A DNA stretch of 10,515 bases from Rhodoferax sp. (GTDB taxonomy: Bacteria > Pseudomonadota > Gammaproteobacteria > Burkholderiales > Burkholderiaceae_C), in assembly GCA_030683195.1 (NCBI GenBank), contig JAUXQA010000076.1, forward strand, positions 1 to 10,515, written 5' to 3'. Made by a program: the position numbers and the translations under genes. Shown here one piece after another: positions 1 through 6,083 of the stretch (within the stretch, counting starts at the first letter, position 1; the number at the start of each line of letters is the position of its first letter). The notes beneath the pieces were generated by a model. The model did no database searches. It had not been told where the DNA came from and saw only the letters and a list, made by a program, of their open reading frames with translations.

Positions 1-53
1 GCAAGCGACACCCCACCCCAACCACCGACTTTGACTCACCCAAAAAAATTTGT

Positions 54-521
54 ATGAAAAAAATCCTCTGTGCCCTCGCTCTCTTGACGGCTTCACTGGG
101 CGCACATGCCGAAACTGTCGGTGAAGTGAGCACCACGTTCAAGCTGCTGAGCCCCAACGACAAAATTGTGGTGGATGTGTTTGATGACCCAGAGGTCGAG
201 GGCGTGTCGTGCTATTTATCGCATGCCAAGACGGGTGGCTACAAAGGTGCACTGGGGTTTGCGGAAGACACATCAGATGCAGCGGTGGCGTGCCGCCAGG
301 TCGGACCGATCTCGTTCAAGGGCAAGATCGACAAACAGGACGAGGTGTTCAACGCACGTTCGTCGTTTTTGTTCAAGCAGGTGCGGGTAGTGCGTATGGT
401 GGACAGCAAGCGCAACACGCTGATTTATCTGGTGTATTCCGACAAGCTCATCGACGGCAGCCCCAAAAACAGCGTGACGGCAGTGCCGGTGCCAGCCACG
501 CAGCCGATTCCCCTCAAGTAA
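54..521 (+). CDS. creA: CreA family exported protein
   Basis: This 155-residue protein closely resembles CreA of enterobacteria, a small conserved periplasmic protein with no established biochemical function. Residues 1-19 form a signal peptide (two lysines, a hydrophobic core, AHA before E20), so the mature protein should be exported. The family pattern is clear: TTFKLLSPNDKI at 27-38, VDVFDDPEVEGVSCY near 40-54, AKTGG at 58-62, LGFAEDTSDAA at 67-77, and a C-terminal YSDKLIDGSPKNS at 128-140. Two cysteines of the mature protein (C53, C80) could form a disulfide; that is inference. The length fits the family. The ATG at 54 is chosen because it begins the signal peptide; no good ribosome binding site precedes it, only an A-rich stretch. 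The gene converges on rlmB with 15 bp between the stop codons. In E. coli creA precedes the creBCD regulatory genes, but no such genes are visible here. Confidence 0.93.
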   Translation: MKKILCALALLTASLGAHAETVGEVSTTFKLLSPNDKIVVDVFDDPEVEGVSCYLSHAKTGGYKGALGFAEDTSDAAVACRQVGPISFKGKIDKQDEVFNARSSFLFKQVRVVRMVDSKRNTLIYLVYSDKLIDGSPKNSVTAVPVPATQPIPLK

Positions 522-536
522 CCAACGAGCAGCGCC

Positions 537-1304
537 TTAGCTGCGCTGACGAACTGCCTCATAGAGGCAAACGCCACTGGCCACCGACACATTCAGGCTT
601 TCTACGGCCCCACGCATCGGAATGCTCACCAATTCATCACAGGTTTTGGCGGTGAGCTGACGCATGCCATCGCCCTCGGCCCCCAGCACCAGCGCCACCG
701 GGCCCTTGAGGTCGGCCTGGTAAATGGTTTTGGTGGCGACATCGCTGGTCCCAATGACCCAGATGTCGCGCTCTTTGAGCTCATTGAGGGTGCGGGCCAG
801 GTTGGTCACCATGAAATAAGGCACGGTCTCCGCCGCCCCGCTGGCTACCTTGGCCACGGTGGCGTTGATGCCCGCGGCATTGTCTTTGGGGGCGATGACC
901 GCGTGCACACCCGCGCCGTCGGCCACCCGCAAGCAGGCACCCAGGTTGTGCGGATCGGTCACGCCGTCCAGCACCAAAATCAGGGGCTGCTCGCGCTCGG
1001 CCACGGGTTTGTCGGCCTGCGCGGCCTCCAGGCGCTCAAGCAACTCGTCAAGCGAATGCACCTGCGCGAGTTCCTCCACGCGGGCAGCCACGCCCTGGTG
1101 CCCATGGCCGCCACACAATTTAGCCAGGCGGTCGCTGTCGGATTCGATCAGCCGACACCCCATGTCTTTGGCTTTGTCAATGAACTGGCGCATGCGCGCG
1201 TCGCGGCGTGTAGGCTCGAAATAGATCTCGATGACGGATTTGGGCGCCGTTTTAAGGCGAACACCCACGGCGTGAAAGCCGAATAAAACTTTGGATGAAG
1301 ACAT
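537..1304 (-). CDS. rlmB: 23S rRNA (guanosine-2'-O)-methyltransferase RlmB
   Basis: RlmB is a SpoU/SPOUT-family enzyme that methylates the 2'-O of the conserved guanosine G2251 (E. coli numbering) in 23S rRNA, using S-adenosylmethionine, in the cytoplasm. With the ATG at 1304 the protein has 255 residues, close to the E. coli length. The N-terminal substrate-binding domain starts at VLFGFHAV (6-13). The catalytic domain carries SpoU motif 1 (DGVTDPHNLGACLRVAD, 113-129, with N120 and R126), motif 2 (LGAEGDGM, 207-214) and motif 3 (IPMRGAVESLNVSVASG, 228-244, with N238), which together build the trefoil-knot cofactor site. An in-frame TTG at 1337 would add 11 residues that do not look like the family, so the ATG is preferred, although neither start has a strong ribosome binding site. 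The gene lies 85 bp downstream of an ABC ATPase gene on the same strand, with a palindromic repeat in the gap. Confidence 0.95.
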   Translation of the reverse strand: MSSSKVLFGFHAVGVRLKTAPKSVIEIYFEPTRRDARMRQFIDKAKDMGCRLIESDSDRLAKLCGGHGHQGVAARVEELAQVHSLDELLERLEAAQADKPVAEREQPLILVLDGVTDPHNLGACLRVADGAGVHAVIAPKDNAAGINATVAKVASGAAETVPYFMVTNLARTLNELKERDIWVIGTSDVATKTIYQADLKGPVALVLGAEGDGMRQLTAKTCDELVSIPMRGAVESLNVSVASGVCLYEAVRQRS

Positions 1305-1335
1305 AGCGTCATTATCACGGCTAGGCGATATATTC

Positions 1336-1386
1336 AAAATACATAGCTACCCAGGCAGTTAAGTCGCCGGCTAGAGGCCAAAAAAG
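1336..1386. repeat. short imperfect palindromic repeat, copy 1
   Basis: This element fills most of the gap between the ABC ATPase stop and the rlmB start. Its core (1343-1379) matches copy 2 (7850-7886) at 29 of 37 positions with no gap, including CCAGGC (1351-1356) and CGCCGGCTAGA (1365-1375). It can fold: TAGC (1344-1347) pairs with GCTA (1370-1373), and GGC (1354-1356) with GCC (1366-1368), around a 9-base loop. An A-run follows on the plus strand (1380-1385). No protein is encoded. It resembles repeats that I recall from Comamonadaceae intergenic regions; this is memory, not a search result. Confidence 0.6.
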
Positions 1387-1389
1387 CAA

Positions 1390-2076
1390 TCAAACGTCGG
1401 CCGTGGTATCCAAAACCCGACCCGCTTCAATAGTGATACAGCGTGCGCAACGGGCAGCAATGGCGCGGTCATGGGTGACCAGCACCAAGGTAGTGCCCAA
1501 CTCACGGTTCAAATCAAACATCAGCTCCATCACCTTCTCGCCGGTGGCGAAATCCAGGCTGCCAGTGGGCTCGTCGGCCAGCAACAGGGCCGGCTTGACC
1601 ACAAAGGCGCGAGCCAGCGCCACACGCTGCTGTTCCCCCCCGCTCAACACCTTGGGGTAATGACCCAGCCGCTCCGACAAACCGACCCGGGCCAGCATCT
1701 CGGTGGCGGCAGCGCGGGCATCACGCCGATCGGCCAATTCCAGTGGCAGCATGACATTCTCCAGCGCGGTGAGGTTGCCCAGCAGCTGGAAGCTCTGAAA
1801 CACAAAACCCACCTTTTGCGCCCGCAGTCCCGCCCGCTCGTCCTCGTTCAAGTCGAACAGATCTTGCCCGGCCAGGCGCACGGTGCCCCGGGTAGGTGTA
1901 TCCAGTCCGGCAATGATGGACAAGAGCGTGCTCTTGCCAGAGCCAGAGGCGCCGACAATGGCCGCTGTTTCCCTCGCGTTCAGGGAGAAATCAATATCGC
2001 GCAAAATGTCAAGCGTGCCCGTGGAATCAGTCACCGACTTGAAAACGTGCTCTACAGAAATAATTGAATCAGACAT
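1390..2076 (-). CDS. ybbA: YbbA/LolD-type ABC transporter ATP-binding protein
   Basis: This is a 228-residue stand-alone ABC ATPase of the MacB/LolD/YbbA class. It would bind a membrane permease and use ATP to drive lipid or lipoprotein movement, or mechanotransmission, at the inner membrane. All nucleotide-binding elements are present: Walker A GASGSGKST (42-50), Q-loop Q94 in FVFQSFQLL, signature LSGGEQQ (144-150), Walker B LLLADEP (164-170, catalytic E169), D-loop SLD (173-175) and H-loop H202. The open frame continues 148 codons further upstream, but only as a shadow of tesA; the family N-terminus MSDSIISVEHV sets the start at 2076, with a purine-rich AGAGAG a few bases upstream. The start codon overlaps that of divergent tesA. 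The divergent tesA arrangement supports YbbA over LolD. The FtsX-like permease gene (ybbP in E. coli) that would be expected next is absent; rlmB follows instead. Confidence 0.88.
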   Translation of the reverse strand: MSDSIISVEHVFKSVTDSTGTLDILRDIDFSLNARETAAIVGASGSGKSTLLSIIAGLDTPTRGTVRLAGQDLFDLNEDERAGLRAQKVGFVFQSFQLLGNLTALENVMLPLELADRRDARAAATEMLARVGLSERLGHYPKVLSGGEQQRVALARAFVVKPALLLADEPTGSLDFATGEKVMELMFDLNRELGTTLVLVTHDRAIAARCARCITIEAGRVLDTTADV

Positions 2077-2743
2077 GAGGCTCTCTTTGTATCGACGACA
2101 CTTTATCGCAGCGGCCGTATCGGCCGTTGCTGCGGGGATATCTGCCACCTCGGGCGCAGCCGTGGTAGCCAAGCCAGCCCGAACCATTTTGGTCGTGGGT
2201 GACTCGCTCAGCGCAGAGTACGGCCTCAAGCGGGGCACGGGCTGGGTCGCGCTGATGGAGCAGCGCCTGAAAGACAGCAAGCTCACTGCCACGGTCGTCA
2301 ATGCCAGCATCAGCGGCGACACCACCTCGGGTGGGCGTGCCCGGCTGGCCACCCTGCTGGCCCAGCACCGCCCCACGCACGTGGTCATTGAGCTGGGGGG
2401 CAACGATGCCCTGCGCGGCCTGCCACTGCAACTCACCGAAGACAACCTGACCTTCATGACCCAAGCTGCCCAAAAGGTAGGCGCCCGCGTCTTGCTGGTG
2501 GGCATGCAGGTGCCGCCCAACTATGGCCGGGACTACGGCGCACGCTTTGCCGCCTTGTTTGCCGATGTGGCCAAAGCCAACAAAGCGGCACTGGTGCCGT
2601 TTTTGCTGGAAGGTGTAGCCAACGAATCAGGGGCTGCGAGCAGCACGCGCATGTTCCAGGCCGACCGAATTCACCCCAGAGAAGAAGCCCATCCCATCAT
2701 GCTGGCCAATGTATGGCCTGAACTCAGGAAACTACTGCAATGA
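2075..2743 (+). CDS. tesA: TesA-type periplasmic SGNH-hydrolase esterase (acyl-CoA thioesterase I / arylesterase)
   Basis: This 222-residue GDSL/SGNH hydrolase is the TesA type, which hydrolyses acyl thioesters and aryl or lyso-phospholipid esters in the periplasm. The family blocks are in order: GDSLS (42-46, nucleophile S44), oxyanion residues G81 in SISGD and N110 in GGND (108-111), and the acid/base pair D197-x-x-H200 in DRIHP. Residues 1-32 form a signal peptide. It carries an RR pair (YRRHFIAAA, 6-14) resembling a Tat motif, though the classic family member uses Sec, so the route is open. The ATG at 2075 is chosen because it gives a complete signal peptide; longer starts would run into the opposite gene. 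It overlaps the start codon of the ABC ATPase by two bases, so any promoter must lie inside that gene. The stop overlaps selU by ATGA. Confidence 0.92.
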   Translation: MRLSLYRRHFIAAAVSAVAAGISATSGAAVVAKPARTILVVGDSLSAEYGLKRGTGWVALMEQRLKDSKLTATVVNASISGDTTSGGRARLATLLAQHRPTHVVIELGGNDALRGLPLQLTEDNLTFMTQAAQKVGARVLLVGMQVPPNYGRDYGARFAALFADVAKANKAALVPFLLEGVANESGAASSTRMFQADRIHPREEAHPIMLANVWPELRKLLQ

Positions 2744-3801
2744 GCTTGACCACCATGAGCGCTGCGGACCTCATCAGTCAACTTCACGAGTTCGATACCG
2801 TCATTGATGCGCGCAGCGAAGGCGAGTTTGACGAAGACCACTTGCCCAGGGCCATCAATTGGCCCACGCTCAACAACGATGAACGCCGTGAGATTGGCAC
2901 ACTCTACAAGCAGGTCAACGCCTTCGAGGCCAAAAAGCGTGGCGCAGCCATTGCTGCGCGCAATATCGCCGGTCACATCGACCGCGAGGTGATTGACAAG
3001 CCCAAAGACTGGAAGCCCCTGGCTTACTGCTGGCGTGGCGGCAAACGCAGTGGATCGCTGTCGCTCATCCTGTCCGAGATCGGCTTTCGGGTGACGCTGC
3101 TGGAAGGCGGCTACAAAGCCTTCCGGGCGGCGGTGGTGGCCGACATTCCGCGTTGGGTGAGTGGCCTGCAGTTTCGCGTGATTTGCGGCACCACCGGCTC
3201 GGGCAAAACCCGGCTTTTGCAGGCGCTGAGCGCCCAGGGAGCGCAGGTGATTGACCTGGAAGCCCTGGCCAACCACCGCAGCTCCGTGTTGGGCGCGATC
3301 CCGGGGCAGCCGCAACCCACCCAAAAGCGATTTGACACGCTGGTGTGGGATGCCTTGCGCAGGCTGGACCCCACCCGCCCGGTCTTCATAGAGAGCGAGA
3401 GCAAAAAGGTAGGCAATGTGGCGGTGCCGGTCTCTTTGATCGAGGCCATGCGCCAGAGTCCTTGCCTGAATCTGGTGCTGCCGGACGCCGAGCGGGTGGC
3501 GCTACTGATGGAAGACTATGATTTTTTTGTGCGGGACGTAGAGCATTTTTGCAACCGGCTGGAGGTGCTGATCGAATTTCGGGGCAAGGTGGTGGTCGAT
3601 GGCTGGACAAGCCTGGTGCGGGCCGGCAATATCGAGCCGGTCGTGCAAGAGCTGCTCACCCAGCACTACGATCCGGTGTATTTGCAATCCATGCGACGCA
3701 ACTTCAAACAGTTTGAAGGCGCAAAAATAATAGCGCCTGACGATCATTCAGTGCCGGCTATGGCCCGATTAGCTCAACAATTGTTTGAGGAAACCGCATG
3801 A
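2740..3801 (+). CDS. selU: tRNA 2-selenouridine synthase SelU (MnmH)
   Basis: SelU replaces the sulfur of 2-thiouridine at the wobble position 34 of tRNA-Lys, -Glu and -Gln with selenium from selenophosphate, via a geranylated intermediate. The 353-residue protein has an N-terminal rhodanese domain (about 1-140) starting from VIDARSEGEF (21-30). Its catalytic cysteine C97 lies in YCWRGGKRSG (96-105), and LLEGGYKAFR follows (120-129). A P-loop domain then begins with Walker A GTTGSGKT (150-157). Length matches the roughly 360-residue family norm. The start is set by AGGAA at 2726-2730, nine bases before an ATG that overlaps the tesA stop as ATGA; an in-frame ATG at 2755 is a weaker alternative. 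The enzyme needs selenophosphate synthetase (SelD), which must be encoded elsewhere. The last 14 or so codons (from about residue 330) coincide with a repeat-like sequence, so the C-terminal tail may be unusual. The stop overlaps the next gene. Confidence 0.95.
   Translation: MSLTTMSAADLISQLHEFDTVIDARSEGEFDEDHLPRAINWPTLNNDERREIGTLYKQVNAFEAKKRGAAIAARNIAGHIDREVIDKPKDWKPLAYCWRGGKRSGSLSLILSEIGFRVTLLEGGYKAFRAAVVADIPRWVSGLQFRVICGTTGSGKTRLLQALSAQGAQVIDLEALANHRSSVLGAIPGQPQPTQKRFDTLVWDALRRLDPTRPVFIESESKKVGNVAVPVSLIEAMRQSPCLNLVLPDAERVALLMEDYDFFVRDVEHFCNRLEVLIEFRGKVVVDGWTSLVRAGNIEPVVQELLTQHYDPVYLQSMRRNFKQFEGAKIIAPDDHSVPAMARLAQQLFEETA
3728..3770. repeat. probable third copy of the palindromic repeat, inside selU
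   Basis: A stretch near the 3' end of selU resembles the two intergenic repeats. It has AATAATAGC at its left side (ATAGC at 3730-3734), GCCGGCTA (3753-3760) on the right followed by TGGCC, and nearly the same distance between them (36 bases against 37). The middle differs: CTG (3737-3739) and CAG (3749-3751) can pair, but the CCAGGC block of the other copies is missing. It is more diverged than the other pair and could be chance similarity, though the ordered match of both arms argues against that. If real, it supplies the last codons of selU. Confidence 0.35.
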
Positions 3802-4895
3802 AGAAAGCAGCCTGGATCGTGGGTGTGCCCGTGGTGGCTCTGGGTGCCTATTTGAGTCTCTGGCCCGTGCCCATTGAGCCGGTCGCCTGGGTTTCCCCGG
3901 CAGCACCGGGATACACCGGCATGCACGCCGTGAACACCAAACTGGCGGGCCTGAACCTCATTGCACTGGGTACCGAAGAAGGCCCGGAACATATCGTGAT
4001 TGCCAAAGACGGCAAGCTTTACACCACGGTGGCCAGCGGCAACATCTTGCGCATGAACCCGGACGGGTCGGCGCAAGAAGTATTTGCCAATACCGGTGGT
4101 CGGGTGCTGGGCTTTGATTTTGATGCGAGTGGCAACCTGATCGCCGCCGATGCGGTCAAGGGCCTGCTGTCGATCAGCCCGGATCGCAAGGTCACGGTCC
4201 TGACCGACAAGGTCGGGACCGATCCGATTCGCTATGCCGACGCGGTGATCGTGGCGCGCAACGGCAAGATGTACGTGAGTGATGCATCCACCCGCTTTGC
4301 CCCGGCAAGTTGGGGCGGCACCTTTGAGGCCAGTGTGCTCGATATTCTGGAACAGTCTGCCACGGGGCGAGTGCTGGAATACGACCCGTCGACCGGGACC
4401 ACCCGCATCGTGGCACGCGGCATGAGCTTTGCCAATGGCGTCGCCCTGAGCCAAGACGAGCAAACCCTATTTGTCAACGAAACAGGCAAATACCGGGTGT
4501 GGAAAATTTCAGTGTTGGCGAATGACCTCGACGTCACTCAGGGAAGCCCCTTGGCCAGCGTGCTGCTGGACAACTTGCCGGGTTATCCGGACAACCTGAT
4601 GCGGGGCCTTGACGGCAAGATCTGGCTGGGTTTTGCAAAACCACGAAACCCCACCATTGATAAAATGGCCAGCCAAACGTTCATGCGCAAGCTCACATTG
4701 AGGCTACCACGGGCCATGTGGCCCATACCCCAAGCTTATGGACACGTTATCGCGTTCACGGAAAATGGACAGATAGTGGCAGATTTGCAGGACCCTTCAG
4801 GCGTCTATCCGGAAACCACAGCGGTAACGGAAACGAAAAACAGGCTCTATGTTCAGAGCCTGCATGCGAAGGGCTTGGGCTGGCTGCCCAAATAA
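3798..4895 (+). CDS. membrane-anchored SMP-30/strictosidine-synthase-like beta-propeller protein
   Basis: This 365-residue protein belongs to the SMP-30/gluconolactonase/strictosidine-synthase-like superfamily of six-bladed beta-propellers (APMAP-like), most of whose bacterial members are calcium-dependent lactonases or esterases or are uncharacterised. Residues 4-22 form one hydrophobic segment after two lysines with no clear cleavage site, so I infer a signal anchor with the propeller in the periplasm. Blade repeats of the form DGKLYTT (71-77), NGKMYVSDAS (155-164) and DGKIWLG (272-278) are visible. By comparison with the family, E64 (EGPEH), N213 (FANGVALS) and D265 (PGYPDN) are likely metal ligands; this is inference. 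The start is supported by GAGGAAA just upstream, and the ATG overlaps the selU stop as ATGA, suggesting translational coupling. The gene converges on a small minus-strand gene, three bases away. The substrate is unknown. Confidence 0.85.
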   Translation: MKKAAWIVGVPVVALGAYLSLWPVPIEPVAWVSPAAPGYTGMHAVNTKLAGLNLIALGTEEGPEHIVIAKDGKLYTTVASGNILRMNPDGSAQEVFANTGGRVLGFDFDASGNLIAADAVKGLLSISPDRKVTVLTDKVGTDPIRYADAVIVARNGKMYVSDASTRFAPASWGGTFEASVLDILEQSATGRVLEYDPSTGTTRIVARGMSFANGVALSQDEQTLFVNETGKYRVWKISVLANDLDVTQGSPLASVLLDNLPGYPDNLMRGLDGKIWLGFAKPRNPTIDKMASQTFMRKLTLRLPRAMWPIPQAYGHVIAFTENGQIVADLQDPSGVYPETTAVTETKNRLYVQSLHAKGLGWLPK

Positions 4896-4898
4896 GGC

Positions 4899-5084
4899 TC
4901 AGGTTGTAGCAGGAGCGTCCGGGCCAGCTTCTGTTGGCTCATCAGAGGAATCATCATCCGGCGCCCCCTCTTCACCGCCCTCGCCTACCTTGCGGTCAGC
5001 CTTGTGCTTGAGCTTGTCCTCTTTCTTTTTCTTCTTGGCCAGTTCTTTCTGACGCTTCTCGTAACCGTAGTTGGGTGTTGCCAA
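4899..5084 (-). CDS. small lysine-rich, charge-segregated conserved protein
   Basis: This 61-residue protein has a basic first half, YEKRQKELAKKKKKEDK and following (8-32), and an acidic, Gly/Ser/Asp/Glu/Pro-rich second half (33-61). It has no hydrophobic core, so it is probably disordered or a short helix with a tail. I recall similar MATPNYxYEKRQ... small proteins from other Burkholderiales, with no known function; nucleic-acid or ribosome binding would fit the charge but is speculation. The start is TTG at 5084: no ATG or GTG is in frame before an upstream TAA, and the N-terminus matches the remembered family. The leader has only a weak AGAAAG about six bases before it. It is last in the minus-strand series, 79 bp after the DUF2189 gene, and converges with the beta-propeller gene. 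Confidence 0.65.
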   Translation of the reverse strand: MATPNYGYEKRQKELAKKKKKEDKLKHKADRKVGEGGEEGAPDDDSSDEPTEAGPDAPATT

Positions 5085-5163
5085 AGTATGCTTTCTGTAG
5101 TTGAAGACACTTTACCATTTGAAGGCCGGTGCCCGGCACTCGCAGCGCAACTTATTTGGCGAT

Positions 5164-6030
5164 TCAGGCCGGCGCCACGGGGTCATCAAGCCAACGCACC
5201 GAGCCACGGTAGGCATGCCAACTGGCGTGCCCCAGCCAGGGGCCGATAAACAGCAATCCCAAGCCCCAGGGAACGAGGGCAATCATCACCAGTGAAGTCA
5301 GCAAGACGCCCCACAGCAGCATCACGGCCACGTTGCCAAATACGACCTGCAGGCTGGTGATGGCGGCAGAGATGGCGTCGGTGTCCCGATCCAGAATCAT
5401 CGGTATGGACACCACAGCAATGGAATAGACCAGACCGGCAAACACGCTGCCCACCACCATGTAGACCACCAAAAACTCCCAGTTCTCAGGGTTGAAGATG
5501 GCCTTGATGACACCCGTGGTCGATGGCATGCCGGTATTGAAGAACACCGCAAACACCACCAAAGACGCCCTGCCCCAAAGTAGCTCCAGAACGATCAACA
5601 CCAGAACCAGCATGCCCATGCTGCGCACATGGCTGTCCCAGCAGGTCAAGGATGCGCCCAATTCCGGCGACTCGCCTTGTTCACGCCGGCGACTGACCTC
5701 GTACAAACCCATGGCCAAAAATGGGCCGATCAGCAGACATCCGGAAGCAATCGACATGGCGTACTCGGGTTTGCTGCGAAACACAGCGCCCAGAACCAAC
5801 GCCATGGATAGGAAGCAAAATCCATAAAAAAGACCAATACCCTTGGCCGCTATCAAGTCACGCCACCCAGATTGCAGCCAGAGAAAAGGATCATTTAGAC
5901 GCAACGCAATAATTTCCTTGAGTGGTTCCTCACTGGGAGGCGGCACGTAAGGCGCCGGAGCGGTCAAAGGCACATCCGACGCCCCTGAGTCCGAGGCGGT
6001 GCGGGCTGTTGAATCGCTGGCTTTGTTCAT
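5164..6030 (-). CDS. DUF2189 domain integral membrane protein
   Basis: This 288-residue protein has the features of the DUF2189 family, inner-membrane proteins of unknown function common in proteobacteria. After a disordered Ser/Ala/Pro-rich head (1-36), the conserved part begins with IIALRLNDPFLWLQSGWRDL (40-59). It continues through about six hydrophobic segments near 64-84, 92-112, 136-164, 186-212, 230-250 and 250-266. Family-type landmarks are GPFLAMGLYEVSRRRE (102-117) and a C-terminal GPWLGHASWHAYR (263-275). The ATG at 6030 has no clear ribosome binding site, and a 7-bp inverted repeat ends two bases upstream of it; a GTG at residue 20 is a possible alternative that would remove part of the head. 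It lies 53 bp downstream of metC on the same strand. No function can be assigned from context. Confidence 0.85.
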   Translation of the reverse strand: MNKASDSTARTASDSGASDVPLTAPAPYVPPPSEEPLKEIIALRLNDPFLWLQSGWRDLIAAKGIGLFYGFCFLSMALVLGAVFRSKPEYAMSIASGCLLIGPFLAMGLYEVSRRREQGESPELGASLTCWDSHVRSMGMLVLVLIVLELLWGRASLVVFAVFFNTGMPSTTGVIKAIFNPENWEFLVVYMVVGSVFAGLVYSIAVVSIPMILDRDTDAISAAITSLQVVFGNVAVMLLWGVLLTSLVMIALVPWGLGLLFIGPWLGHASWHAYRGSVRWLDDPVAPA

Positions 6031-6032
6031 GA

Positions 6033-6058
6033 GCGCCAGTCTATCGACTACCTGGCGC
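6033..6058. repeat. 7-bp inverted repeat just upstream of the DUF2189 start
   Basis: GCGCCAG (6033-6039) and CTGGCGC (6052-6058) form a perfect inverted repeat with a 12-base spacer, in the 53-bp gap between the metC stop and the DUF2189 start. In the minus-strand mRNA the hairpin would end two bases before the ATG and cover the place where a ribosome binding site should be. No T-run follows, so it does not look like an intrinsic terminator. It could be an operator, a translational control hairpin or chance. Confidence 0.35.
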
Positions 6059-6083
6059 CGTGGCTACTCAGGAAAACACTCAG

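Noticed and set aside
31..58. TTGACT (31-36) with TATGAA (53-58) as a creA promoter
   Set aside because: The -10 would overlap the start codon and place the transcript start inside the coding region, cutting off the signal peptide.
530..548. Possible bidirectional terminator between creA and rlmB (CAGCGC...GCGCTG)
   Set aside because: A 6-bp stem with a 7-base loop exists, but no T-run follows on either strand and the rlmB stop codon lies in the loop.
2039..2066. TTGAAA with AATAAT or TAATTG as a tesA promoter inside the ABC gene
   Set aside because: The spacing is too short (14 bases) for the good -10, and the correctly spaced hexamer matches poorly; a promoter must be near but this is not convincing.
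1471..2067. Long open frames on the strand opposite the ABC ATPase, and similar antisense frames opposite selU, the propeller gene, metC and purA
   Set aside because: They lie wholly inside genes with clear family motifs, have no recognisable domains, and are rich in residues expected from reading GC-rich codons on the other strand.
2077..2520. 148-codon N-terminal extension of the ABC ATPase frame
   Set aside because: It runs antisense through tesA, shows no family similarity, and the ATPase domain begins normally at 2076.
5125..5137. GCCGG-TGC-CCGGC hairpin between the DUF2189 gene and the small protein gene
   Set aside because: A short 5-bp stem with no T-run; common by chance in GC-rich DNA and not convincing as a terminator.
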